From the NCBI GenBank assembly GCA_009760885.1, contig CM019716.1, positions 11,726,438 through 11,790,437 on the forward strand: a stretch of 64,000 nucleotides of DNA. Direction: 5' to 3'. Origin of the DNA: Achatina immaculata. Taxonomy: Eukaryota > Mollusca > Gastropoda > Stylommatophora > Achatinidae. Below are positions 31,007 through 41,714 of this stretch, in pieces. The position numbers and the translations under genes are program-made. Each line of letters begins with the position of its first letter. Positions within the stretch are counted from its first letter, which is position 1. The notes beneath the pieces were generated by a model, which was not told the DNA's origin, made no database searches, and worked only from the letters and a program-made list of their open reading frames with translations.

Positions 31007-32480
31007 TCATCATCACCATCATCATCAGGTGCCGTTCCGATTGACGTTGGCTAGTATGCTTCTCCAGAGTACACGATCCTTCATGCAGGCATCAGTTCAG
31101 TTGATGATCTCCTCTCACACCATCCCGTCAGACTGTCCAGTATCATTTCTCTTGGTCTTCCTCTTGATCTTCTTCCTTCTATTTTTCCTGTTGTTATAAT
31201 ATTTTCAATGCCCCCTCTTCTCATTGCATGTCCTATGAAAGTACATTGTCTCTCTCTTATCTTTTTGACAAGATTTTTTTGTCTCTCCAGCTCTTCTCAT
31301 ACATTCTTCATTAGTTATTTTTGCTGTCCAGGGGATTCGCAACATTCTTCTAATAAACCACATTTCTGCTGCTTCCAATGATTTTTTGTGCAGACCTGCC
31401 TATTGTCCATGATTCACAATTAATGCCATATATATGTATTGAGAACATTCATGGAAAGATCAATAGAAGTAAAGACGGACATATACTTATGCTTCATGAT
31501 TCACTTCCATATAACAAGGTAGGTTCAATATAGCATTTGAGGACTAGTTTTATAACATTCATTGATAAGGATGTGTTGGTTAATATGTTTCTCGTTCTCT
31601 GAAATGCAGTCTTTGCTTGGCCTATTCTGATCTTAATTTCTGTTCTGCATTTCCCATCTGAAGTTATTACTGCTCCAAGGTATTTGAATTTCTGCACCTG
31701 CTTTAGAATAATTCCATTTAATTTTATACTGCATGCTGGTGGATTCTGTTTCTTAGATATAATCATAGTCTCTGTTTTTTTTTTTATGTTCAAAGTAAGG
31801 CCTTTCTGTTCACTTTCTTTGGCCACTTTATCCAAGAGATTTTGCAGGTCTTGTTGGTTTTCAACTATCAGTACTGTGTCGTCAGCATACCGAAGGTTGT
31901 TAATATTGTATCCTCCAATTTGTATGCCAGGTTCTGTGATGATCGTTCCTAGAGTATGCTCTCTGTACAGAGAAAAAAGGTCTGGAGATAGTACACATCC
32001 TTGTCGCACCCCTTGTTTTATAAGTCGATATTTTCCAACTCTATTTTCAACTCGAACTGCTGCTTCTTGCTGCCAGTATAGATGTTTTACAATCCTCAGG
32101 TCTTTCCCATCTATACTGATGATTTCAAGCATTTTAATAATTTCATTATGTTTCACCTTGTCGAATGCCTTGGTGTAATCAATGAAGCATGAGTAGAGAT
32201 CTTTCTGTACTTCTAAAGCTCTTTCTGCTAGTGTTCGTAAAGCATAAATGGCATTATGTGTTCCCTTTCCTTCAACAAATCCAAACTGTTCATCTGCTAT
32301 TTCCATTGTTATCTTTTTCCTTGTTCTTCTTATAATGATTCTCAGAAGTACCTTCTTTATGTGACATGAGAGGCTGATACTCCAGTGGTCATCACATTCC
32401 TTTGCACCTGATTTCTTTGGTAGTGCTATAAACGTGGATTTAATCAGGTCACTGGGAATATAACCACTGTTGTAAATGTC
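31007..32480 (-). mobile_element. Family A retrotransposon, chimeric copy with 10 bp TSD
   Basis: Flanked by perfect ATGCTTTATA at 30997-31006 and 32481-32490. The minus strand is open from 32480 to 31494, about 329 codons of RT: DIYNSGYIPSDLIKSTFIAL (fingers), EQFGFVEGKGTHNAIYALRT, FIDYTKAFDKVKHNE, VRQGCVLSPDLFSLY, RYADDTVLI (intact catalytic YADD), FKYLGAVITSDGKC and LLYGSES. It is then broken by 75 bp of family E sequence at about 31419-31493 before the C-terminal part resumes (31418-31022). The tail is (ATG)n at 31007-31027. It has no endonuclease domain. Confidence 0.88.
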
Positions 32481-32703
32481 ATGCTTTATACACTAACAAA
32501 AAGTAGAAACAGCTTTATACACTAACAAAAAGTAGGAACAGCTTTATACACTAAAAGGTAGGAACAGCTTTATCAATCAATCAATCAAGTGCCGTGCCGC
32601 GTGGCGTAGGTGATCATTTCTCTCCACAGTTCCCTGTATTTAGACTTGATTATGAGATCCACCGGTGACTTTCTTCCTAGATGCACTGACATTCCATCCA
32701 GTA

Positions 32704-32707
<4 letters not shown>

Positions 32708-32747
<40 letters not shown>
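32708..32747. repeat. (TC)n within the family E ORF end
   Basis: On the minus strand this encodes alternating R and E residues between RDEETEEDTE and TLLDGMSVHLGRKSP. It occupies the place of the basic RGRPR block of sister families, whose codons are AG-rich, so the microsatellite probably grew from that block. Confidence 0.7.
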
Positions 32748-32751
<4 letters not shown>

Positions 32752-33765
32752 CTTCCTCTGTCTCTTCGTCCCTCAATTTTTCAACTTGCCACAGAGTGTT
32801 CCAGTTTTCCTCTTCTCAAAAAATGTCCTATAAATCTCGCTTGTCTGCCTCTGATCTTTGCTATAATTTGCTTTTTAACTCCAGCCTCTCTTAAGACTTC
32901 TTTATTGGCTTTCTTGGCTGTCCGTGGTACCTTCAGCATCCTTCTTATAAACCACATCTCATGGTCTCCATTTCTCGCTGTACTCTCTTATTCATGGACC
33001 ATGCTTCACACCCATAAAACAAAAGTGGCTCGATGTAACATTTAAGTACTCGGAATCTTGTTTCCATTGATATGGATCTGTTGCACAAGATGTGTCTCAT
33101 TGTCTGGAATGCTGACTTGGCTTGAGCACGTCTGCTTTTTATTTCGTTGTGACATTTCCCATCAGTTGCTATAATCGTTCCTACGTACTTGAATCTATCA
33201 GCTTGTTTCAGTTCTGTGCCATCAATGGTAATGCTACATTTTGGTGGTATTCTTTTCTGTGAGATGACCATCACTTCAGTCTTCTTTTTGTTCAGGCTAA
33301 GACCTTTACTTTTACTTTCACGAACCACGACGTCCAGAAGAGCCTGTAGCTCCTCTTCACGTTTAGCAACCAGAACTTTGTTGTCTGCATATCTTAAGTT
33401 GTTACAGTTGTACCCGCCAACTGATATTCCTGGCATGTTCTCTATATTTCTCATTATGTTTTCGCTGTACAAGGAGAAGAGGTCAGGAGATAGAACACAT
33501 CCTTGTCTCACTCCCAATTTTATGTCTTGGAATGTTCCTATTTGATTATCAATCTTCATTGCTGCTGATTGCTGCCAGTATATATTTTTGATAAGTTTCA
33601 GATCTTTCCCATCTATGTTGATGTTTACCAGCATTCTTATAATTTCTGTGTGTCTCACTTTATCGAATGTTTTACTGTAGTCTATGAAGCATAAGTATAT
33701 GTCCGTCTTTACTTCTATTGATCTTTCCATGAATGTTCTCAATACATATATATGGCATTACTTGT

Positions 33766-34145
33766 GAATCATGGACAATAGGCAGGTCTGCACAAAAATA
33801 ATTGGAAGCAGCAGAAATGTGGTTTATTAGAAGAATGTTGCGAATCCCCAGGACAGCAAAAATAACTAATGAAGAATGTATGAGAAGAGCTGGAGAGACA
33901 AAAAAACCTTGTCAAAAAGATAAGAGAGAGACAATGTACTTTCATAGGACATGTAATGAGAAGAGGGGGCATTGAAAATATTATAACAACAGGAAAAATA
34001 GAAGGAAGAAGATCAAGAGGACGACCAAGAGAAATGATACTGGACAGTCTGACGAGATGGTGTGAGAGGAGATCATCAACTGAGCTGATAGCCTGCATGA
34101 AGGATCGGGTACTCTGGAGAAGAACTTGATGACGATGACGATGAT
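33766..34145 (+). mobile_element. Family A 3' fragment nested in family E, 8 bp TSD
   Basis: A 380 bp 5'-truncated family A copy begins GTGAATCATGGACAATAGGC and ends in GATGACGATGACGATGAT. ATTACTTG at 33758-33765 and 34146-34153 is the target duplication. Removing it restores the family E reading EEQCGFVEGK-RASNAIY, followed by a 2 bp slippage in an ATATAT run. The insertion is therefore younger than the E copy. Confidence 0.88.
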
Positions 34146-35111
34146 ATTACTTGCACGTTTTCCTTCGACGAAGCCACACTGTTCTTCAGCCATTTCTGGT
34201 TTTAATTCCCCCCTGACTCTTCTCATGACAATACGAAGCAGGATTTTGGTAACATGGCTCATAAGACTAATGGTTCGATCATCTTCACATTCAACTGCAC
34301 CTTGTTTTTTTTTTTTGGTAGGCCAATGAAAACTGATTGCAAAAGGTCTGATGGGACATAGTTACTGTTATAGATATCAATCAGCAGTCTGGTAATTATT
34401 TCTATGTCAAGCTCTCCTAAGGCTTTCAATTCTTCCTTGGTGATTTTATCTGGTCCTGGTGCTTTGTTGTTTTTCATGTGTTTGATGGCTTCTTCCACTT
34501 CTGTTTTTAATATGGGGGGGCCCTTCATTATTATTTCGTATATCTATTTCACCACTGTTGTCCTCATAGAGTTCTCTAATGTATTAACTCTATCGTGTCA
34601 TTATTTCATCTCTGTCCATTATTGTATGCCCCTCCTTTGACTTCAAGCAACCAGTCTTGTGGTACGCCCTTTTGTTTGTTAACTCTTTTATTTGTTTGTA
34701 CATATCTCTTGTGTTTCCATGATGGTGTGTTTCTATTTCACTACATTTCTTATTTAGTTACTCTTCTTTAGCTTTATTGCATTTCTGTTTTATGTCTTTA
34801 TTTATTTTGTCATATTCATCTTTATCTTCCTTAAGACTTCTATGATCCGTTAGTTGCAAAATTTCTTCTGTTATCCACCCTTGTTTAGTGTGTCTTTTAT
34901 TTGGAGGTAGGATTTCGATAGATGTTTGCTGAACAGAGTCTTTAAGTGTATTCCATTGTTCATCAGTCATTTCATTATTCTCTACAGCATGATACCTATT
35001 ATGTACTATGGTCCTATATTGTTCTTGTATTGCCTTATCTTTCTGTAACAGCTCTCTATCTAGTTCTTTGTTTTTAGCTGCTACCTTTAACCTCTTGACT
35101 ATGGACATGGA

Positions 35112-35284
35112 AAAGCCCAAATAATAACATACGTAACCAGACAGACTACATTATGATCAACAGAAGATTCAGGAACTCACTAATATCCGTGAAAACAAGA
35201 CCAAGTGCAGACTGCAACAGTGACCACATCCCAGTCGTAGGAAAAGTGAGAATCAGGCTAAAGAGGTTAAAGGTAGCATCTAAA
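35112..35284 (+). mobile_element. Family E endonuclease end, inverted by twin priming
   Basis: The plus strand reads RNQTDYIMINRRFRNSLISV, then TRPSADCNSDHIPVVGK, then VRIRLKRLKVASKN. The SDHIPVV motif is the C-terminal catalytic SDH block of AP-like endonucleases in non-LTR elements. Only about 55 codons are present. The stretch encoding KRLKVA is also the start of the minus-strand part near 35105, so the two share a short duplicated overlap in opposite orientation. Confidence 0.82.
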
Positions 35285-35529
35285 AACAGCTTTATACATA
35301 ACAAAAAAGTAGAAACAGCTTTATACACTAGCGGAGCACACAGCCGTAGCGTTTCGAGTTACACTTTAACCCTTTCAGTCCTGGATAATTTCTCATGCTG
35401 TCCTTGCGCAAACCTTGACCAGAAACTTTGCTAGAAACTGGAAGGAAGTTACTCTGTAATTTTAAATGTAGGCTGGCTTGAAAATGTGAGACGTTAGAGA
35501 GAAATGGCGACTGCTGTAAAACTGGTTGC

Positions 35530-35885
35530 GGTTATCAAGGTAGGCGGAGGTGTATGGTTCATTTGTTAAACAGATGGAAGGAATGAGGAAAGTGGGCACG
35601 AATGAGAGTAGGAGAAACTAGGATGAGTTCGTATAAATGAAGGACATACAACAATCCAATATTTCAGCAAAATTATTTTTTCAAGGATCATATACAAAAA
35701 CAACACAACCGATAAAAACACTCAGCTCTTTTTTGGTGTTCCTCTTGTACGAAAAAAAGGGCGTCTTTGTTCTTCACTTCTTCTTTCTCCCTTTACTTTC
35801 TGCTGTTCTTGTTCCTTCCAATTTTCCTCAACTTTCCAGTCTATCTGTAAAACTGAACCATACATCTCTGCCTACGTTTACCATG
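35530..35885. mobile_element. Inverted-repeat element, copy 2
   Basis: Related to 25478-25900. 35540-35735 matches the complement of the right arm (GGTGTATGGTTCAT, then AAATGAAGGACATACAACAA, then CAATATTTCAGCAAAA). 35765-35885 matches the outward extension (TTCTGCTGTTCTTGTTCCTT, then AAAACTGAACCATACATC). It is again a hairpin-like arrangement but shorter in the core. 35336-35529 shows nothing. Confidence 0.55.
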
Positions 35886-36665
35886 GTTCAAATGTGCCGC
35901 TGTCTACCTTTACCATGGTTACAAATGTGCCACTGCCTAACTTTACCATAGTTACAAATGTGCCGCTGTCTACCTTTACCATGGTTCAAATGTGCCGCTG
36001 TCTACCTTTACCATAGTTACAAATGTGCCGCTGCCTACCTTTACCATGGTTAAAAATGTGCCGCTGCCTACCTTTACCATGGTTACAAATGTGCCGCTGT
36101 CTAACTTTACCATAGTTACAAATGTGCCGATGTCTACCTTTACCATAGTTACAAATGTGCCGCTGTCTACCTTTACCATGGTTAAAAATGTGCCGCTGCC
36201 TACCTTTACCATAGTTACAAATGTGCCGCTGTCTACCTTTACCATAGTTACGAATGTGCCGCTGTCTAACTTTATCATAGTTACGAATGTGCCGCTGTCT
36301 AACTTTATCATAGTTACAAATGTGCCGCTGTCTTTCTTTACCATAGTTACAAATGTGTCGTTGCCTACCTTTACCATAGTTAGAAATGTGCCGCTGTCTA
36401 CCTTTACCATAGTTACAAATCTGCCGCTGCTTACCTTTACCATAGTTACAAATGTGCCGCTGTCTACCTTTACCATAGTTACAAATGTGCCGCTGCCTAT
36501 CTTTACCATGTTTACAAATGTGCCGCTGCCTACTTTTACCATGTTTACAAATGTGCCGCTGTCTACCTTTACCATAGTTACAAATGTGCCGCTGCCTATC
36601 TTTACCATAGTTACAAATGTGCCGCTGTCTACCTTTACCATTGCTACAGATGTGCCACTTTTAAT
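35878..36665. repeat. 33 bp minisatellite
   Basis: About 24 copies of GTGCCGCTGTCTACCTTTAC followed by CATAGTTACAAAT. It is open on both strands: plus 243 codons of NVPLSTFTIVT, minus MVKVDSGTFVT. Non-synonymous changes are common in either frame, so I see no coding constraint. Confidence 0.92.
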
Positions 36666-36769
36666 TTTAACTAGACTGCCAAAATATTCACAAAGATCAA
36701 GCAACAGCGCATGCATGGTGTAGCAAACATAAGAAAGGTTGGAGGGAAAGAATGACTGACTTTTCTTCT

Positions 36770-37215
36770 GACGTTGCATGAAGCTGTATGTAAGAGGACG
36801 TGCATGAAGCTGTGTGTAAGAGGACGTGTATGAAGCTGTGTGAGAGATGATGTGTATGAAGCTTTGAGTAAGAGGACGTGCATGAAGCTGTGTGTAAGAG
36901 GACGTGCATGAAGCTGTGTGTAAGAGGACGTATATGAAGCTGTGTGTAAGAGGACGTGTATGAAGCTGTGTGTAAGAGGACGTGCATGAAGCTGTGTGTA
37001 AGAGGACGTGCATGAAGCTGTGTGTAAGAGGACGTGCATGAAGCTGTGTGTAAGAGGACGTGTATGAAGCTTTGTGTGAGAGGACGTGCATGAAGCTGTG
37101 TGTGAGAGGATGTGCATGAAGCTGTGTGTAAGAGGACGTGTATAAAGCTGTGTGTAAGAGGACGTGTATGAAGCTGTGTGTGAGAGGACGTGTATGAAGC
37201 TGTGTGTGAGAGTGT
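36770..37215. repeat. 26 bp minisatellite
   Basis: About 17 copies of AAGCTGTGTGTAAGAGGACG followed by TGCATG. The period is not a multiple of 3, yet all three minus frames are open. One of them joins the frame of the 33 bp array through 36770-36640 to make a 428-codon ORF (37262-35976), which I regard as fortuitous. Confidence 0.92.
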
Positions 37216-37299
37216 ATGCTTGTAGAACGTTGTGAATGCTTCCATGAAGTGCTGTGATACATAACAAGATCAGTAACTTCCCTTTTCCTCCTTGTTATT

Positions 37300-37400
37300 T
37301 ATTTCTTACATGTTATATATTTGATATATTGCTTTCCATGTTACATGTGTTATATATGTTATATGTTATATATCTGCTATATTATCTTACGAGTTTCTGT
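37300..37400. repeat. AT-rich TATATGTTATA repeats, left flank
   Basis: Irregular ATATGTTATATAT copies. The same repeat continues at 37966-38105, so the family C copy between was inserted into it. Confidence 0.8.
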
Positions 37401-37424
37401 AAGATAATAGGCAGCATCAATCTT

Positions 37425-37965
37425 CAAGAATAAGCAGCATCAATCTTCAAGAATCTTGAGAACATATGGAATTCAAAAGTTATAAGCACAAAAACCAAGT
37501 TAAGACTATTCAATTCAAATGTAATATCCACCCTCATTTGTGCAAGCGAAAGCTGGAAAACAACTAAAGAAATAGAAAAGAAATTAGACTCCTTTGAAAA
37601 CAAATGCCTAAGGAAAATACTCGGCATCAAGTTGAACGAATTCAAGAACAATGCAGAGATAAGACAGATGACTGAACAACAACCAGTCTCATGGGTGATC
37701 AGGAAAAGGAGATGGACATATGTTGGTCACTTGATGAGAAGAAATGATCAGAGAATTCCAAAACAAGCTATCAAGTGGAACACAACAGGCCAAAGAAAAA
37801 GAGGCAGACCGCGTGAAACTTTGAGGAAGACATTGTTAAGAGAGGCCAAATTAAAAGGCATAGAGTTCTTTGATGAGGTTGCAAGACTCACCGAAGACAG
37901 GAAAAATTGGCGAACTACTTTACGAGCCCTATGTGACGTTTAACGGCACGAGAAGGATATAAATT
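37425..37965 (+). mobile_element. Family C retrotransposon, 3' fragment
   Basis: Plus-strand RT C-terminus. It starts near CAAGAATCTTGAGAACATAT (a 25 bp stretch there is duplicated), then gives LICASESWKTTKEIEKK-like sequence, LRKILGIKLNEFKNNAEIRQ, WVIRKRRWTYVGHLMRRNDQ and RKRGRPRETLRK. It ends TTLRALCDV, stop, then GGCACGAGAAGGATATAA. A 103-codon run (37632-37943) is open. It is 5' truncated. Confidence 0.85.
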
Positions 37966-38105
37966 AAGATATATTATCTTATATATTATATCTCCTATAT
38001 ATATATGTGCTATATATATCTTATAGGTTATATATCTATTATATATCTCATATGCTATAAATCCGTTATATATCTTATATGTTATATATCTGTTATATAT
38101 GATAC
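37966..38105. repeat. AT-rich TATATGTTATA repeats, right flank
   Basis: Continuation of the repeat at 37300-37400. Confidence 0.8.
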
Positions 38106-38339
38106 GTGCGAATTTAGACTTTACTTTCATCTCCCATTTCTTCATCCTGTTTATTTCTGTACAAACAATGTATAACCCGAAACGTTGCAGCAGTATACTC
38201 GATTAACAGTTCCAATCTTTCTAGTCTCAATATTTATTATCACAGCTTTATAGCAGTGGCTTTGTGTATATTTCTATATTTATTTTATATATTTATAACT
38301 GAAAACTGTGTGTGTTTATCACTGTGTAACACTGTCTAG

Positions 38340-38580
38340 TCCATTTTTTTTGGGTCCTATACGTAGAGATCCGATTTACAAACATTCGATTTCCGAACAC
38401 TCGATGTAAAAAACAATCCGGCGAACGACCCCGGCTGGGTCCGTTTCATAGATAAATCAGTCATGTACGGTAGGCCTAAATACGGGACAAGTGCTTTCAT
38501 AAATGCATTACAATGTTGCTTTATCTCTAGGGAATTCAGAACGTACTGTAAACACTCCCTCACAAAATGCTTCCGTTATT
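38340..38580. other. Unique sequence with a possible DNA-transposon end
   Basis: GATCCGATTTACAAACATTC at about 38369 is followed by GATTTCCGAACACTCGATG. It loosely resembles pogo/Tigger-type termini of the GGTTTACGAAC sort. No second terminus or transposase is seen, and the support is weak. 38106-38339 has no recognisable element. Confidence 0.2.
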
Positions 38581-38634
38581 GTTATGACCCGAATAAATTC
38601 AGCCATATCTGTAAATATGCTGCATTCAAAACAT

Positions 38635-38890
38635 TGTAGCTTATGTTGGTAATGATACAAGGTTTAGCTTATGTTGGTAATGACACAAGGTTTAGCCTAT
38701 GTTGGTAATGATACAAGGTTTAGCCTATGTTGGTAATGATACAAGGTGTAGCTTATGTTGGTAATGACACAAGGTTTAGCTTATGTTGGTAATGACACAA
38801 GGTTTAGCTTATGTTGGTAATGATACAAGGTGTAGCTTGTGGTGGTAATGATACACGGTTTAGCTTATGTTGGTAATGATACAAGGTTTA
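38635..38890. repeat. 28 bp minisatellite
   Basis: About nine copies of TTGGTAATGATACAAGGTTT followed by AGCTTATG. 38891-39164 has no supported feature. Confidence 0.92.
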
Positions 38891-39164
38891 GCTACAGGAA
38901 AGACACTACTAAGACTATTTATCACTTTTGTAATACAAAATGTCACAGATAAACGGAAAACGTGGAGGTGCAGCCCAAATTTAAATGTGAATAGAAGGGG
39001 CTGAACTTTGAAAGACAAAACCAGGACTGGAGGCTGTCCAGGTTTCTGTTTCATTAAGTAGGGCTTAAACGACATTTTCTTGCATAAACAAGAAACAGGT
39101 CCACACATTCCAGGAGTTTTGTTTTGTCAAGACCAGAGAAACTCTTACTTTCTGCACACTGAGT

Positions 39165-40945
39165 GTGTGCAACAAATATTAGTACCTTGGAGTGTGTGGA
39201 ACAAAGATTAGTACCTTGGAGTGTGTGGAACAAATATTAGTACCTTGGAGTGTGTGGAACAAAGATTAGTACCTTGGAGTGTGTGGAACAAATATTAGTA
39301 CCTTGGAGTGTGTGGAACAAATATTAGTACCTTGGAGTGTGTGGAATAAATATTAGTACCTTGGAGTGTGTGGAACAAAGATTAGTACCTTGGGGTGTAT
39401 AGAACAAATATTAGTACTTTGGAGTGTGTGGAACAAATATTAGTACCTTGGAGTGTGTAGAACAAATATTAGTACCTTGGAGTGTGTGGAACAAATATTA
39501 GTACCTTGGAGTGTGTGGAACAAATATTAGTACCTTGGAGTGTGTAGAACAAAGATTAGTACCTTGGAGTGTGTGGAACAAATATTAGTACCTTGGAGTG
39601 TGTAGAACAAAGATTAGTACCTTAGAGTGTGTGGAACAAAGATTAGTACCTTGGAGTGTGTGGAACAAATATTAGTACCTTGGAGTGTGTAGAACAAAGA
39701 TTAGTACCTTGGAGTGTGTAAAACAAAGATCAGTACCTTGGAGTGCGTGGAACAAAGATTAGTACCTTGGAGTGTGTGGAACAAATATTAGTACCTTGGA
39801 GTGTGTGGAGCACATATTAGTACCTTGGAGTGTGTGGAACAAATATTAGTACCTTGGAGTGTGTGGAACAAAGATTAGTACCTTGGAGTGTGTAGAACAA
39901 ATATTAGTACCTTATAGAGTATGGAACAAATATTAGTACCTTGGAGTGTGGAACAAAGGTTAGTAACTTGGAGTGTGTGGAACAAATATTAGTACCTTGG
40001 AGTGTGTGGAACAAATATTAGTACCTTGGAGTGTGTGGAACAAAGGTTAGTACCTTGGAGTGTGGAACAAATATTAGTACCTTAGAGTGTGTAGAACAAA
40101 GATTAGTACCTTGGAGTGTGGAACAAAGGTTAGTACCTTGGAGTGTGTGGAACAAAGATTAGTACCTTGGAGTGTGTAGAACAAATATTAGTACCTTATA
40201 GAGTATGGAACAAATATTAGTACCTTGGAGTGTGGAACAAAGGTTAGTAACTTGGAGTGTGTGGAACAAATATTAGTACCTTGGAGTGTGTGGAACAAAT
40301 ATTAGTACCTTGGAGTGTGTGGAACAAAGGTTAGTACCTTGGAGTGTGGAACAAATATTAGTACCTTAGAGTGTGTAGAACAAAGATTAGTACCTTGGAG
40401 TGTGGAACAAAGGTTAGTACCTTGGAGTGTGTGGAACAAAGATTAGTACCTTGGAGTGTGTAGAACAAATATTAGTACCTTATAGAGTATGGAACAAATA
40501 TTAGTACCTTGGAGTGTGGAACAAAGGTTAGTAACTTGGAGTGTGTGGAACAAATATTAGTACCTTGGAGTGTGGAACAAATATTATTACCTTGGAGTGT
40601 GTGGAACAAAGGTTAGTACCTTGGAGTGTGGAACAAATATTAGTACCTTAGAGTGTGTAGAACAAAGATTAGTACCTTGGAGTGTGGAACAAAGGTTAGT
40701 ACCTTGGAGTGTGTGGAACAAATATTAGTACCTTGGAGTGTGGAACAAATATTAGTACCTTGGAGAATGTGGAACAAATATTAGTACCTTGGAGTGTGTG
40801 GAACAAATATTAGTACCTTGGAGTGTGTAGAACAAATATTAGTACCTTGGAGTGTGGAACAAAAGTTAGTATCTTGGAGAGTGTGGAACAAATATTAGTA
40901 CCTTGGAGTGTGTAGAACAGATATTAGTACCTTGGAGAGTGTGGA
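39165..40945. repeat. 29 bp minisatellite with 284 bp higher-order repeat
   Basis: About 62 units of AACAAATATTAGTACCTTGG followed by AGTGTGTGG. Between about 39880 and 40720 a block of ten units recurs with period 284 bp. The marker CCTTATAGAGTATGG falls at 39910, 40194 and 40478. Short units lacking TGTG keep the same order within each block. Confidence 0.95.
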
Positions 40946-40984
40946 ACAAAAATTGTTTTGATCAATGGCAGGTTTGTCGGGCTG

Positions 40985-41170
40985 GTGAATTAGAGCTGAC
41001 AAGTTAGAAATGGCCAATCAAAGATGAAGAATCAGAGACGGTCAATTAGAACTGACCAATCAGAGATGGGGAATCAGATACGGTCAATTAGAACTGACCA
41101 ATCAGAGATGGAGAATCAAGGATGGTCACTTAGACCAATCAAAGATAGAGAATCACAGCTGACCAATCAA
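40985..41170. repeat. About 42 bp degenerate repeat
   Basis: Four copies of AGAACTGACCAATCAGAGAT followed by GGGGAATCAGA-ACGGTCAATT, the last ones diverged. CCAAT motifs in it are incidental. Confidence 0.75.
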
Positions 41171-41299
41171 GACTGCACAATCGAAGCTAATCATAATGGT
41201 CAAGAACCCAACTCCTCCCCAGCATGTAAAAATGTACAAAATTATACAATCTTATTCTGAAATGAAGGTGATGTGATGTTCCTTTTAATATCATGACTG

Positions 41300-41462
41300 T
41301 GGCAGTTCAACCTGCAGTCATTATGTAAGTTTAAACATAACAAACAACACATGTCATTATGTAAGTTTAAACATAACAAACAACACATGTCATTGTGTAA
41401 GTTTAAACATAACAAACAACACATGTCATTGTGTAAGTTTAAACATAACAAACAACACATGC
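41300..41462. repeat. 36 bp minisatellite
   Basis: Four copies of GTAAGTTTAAACATAACAAA followed by CAACACATGTCATTAT. 41463-41710 has no supported feature. Confidence 0.92.
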
Positions 41463-41714
41463 ACTTGACAGCTCTTACAACAGAAATGATTAATAAATGA
41501 CAAGAAGTTTGTCTCTGTACTTCAGTCCTTCCTTCATGTTTAGAACAAAGAGTACTTTTTCATGATGGTGATGTTAAGGTTTAGAGGTTGTGTGATTAGA
41601 GAGTACAGATGTGCAGGAACTTCGACCGGCCAGATTAACTGCTGCTTCTCTTTCATCTCGGCCATTTGTCGTATATGACCTGTGAAATGTCGGGACTTTA
41701 AACTCAGTTTTCTT

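Larger units (their letters stand above)
32574..35284 (-). mobile_element. Family E retrotransposon with inverted 5' end and 11 bp TSD
   Basis: Flanked by AACAGCTTTAT at 32563-32573 and 35285-35295. The minus strand carries a linker (35110-34758, KRLKVAAKNKELDRELLQK), fingers (34528-34259, IKHMKNNKAPGPDKITKEEL), then the RT palm. An inserted family A copy splits the palm at EEQCGFVEGKRASN and AIYVLRTF. The rest (33742-32945) has FIDYSKTFDKVRH, VRQGCVLSPDLFSLYSE and RYADNKVLV, where the second catalytic Asp is Asn. The tail is (TTGA)n at 32574-32586. The endonuclease end (35112-35284) is on the opposite strand. Confidence 0.88.
30925..35335. repeat. 29 bp minisatellite split by nested retrotransposons
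   Basis: The unit is about ACTAACAAAAAGTAGGAACA followed by GCTTTATAC. Copies are found at 30925-31006, 32481-32573 and 35285-35335, with two insertions between them. Rejoining the pieces gives a short array of about seven units, which was the original target. Confidence 0.8.

Noticed and set aside
31395..34130. The inverted copies of family A and E as terminal inverted repeats of one DNA transposon
   Set aside because: Each A copy has its own retroposition tail and target duplication, so the inverted arrangement comes from separate retrotransposition events.
36774..37267. Histidine/threonine-rich ORFs (HTASYTSSYTQL type) as a real protein
   Set aside because: The 26 bp period makes all three minus frames open with the same peptide repeat, so frame is not under selection.
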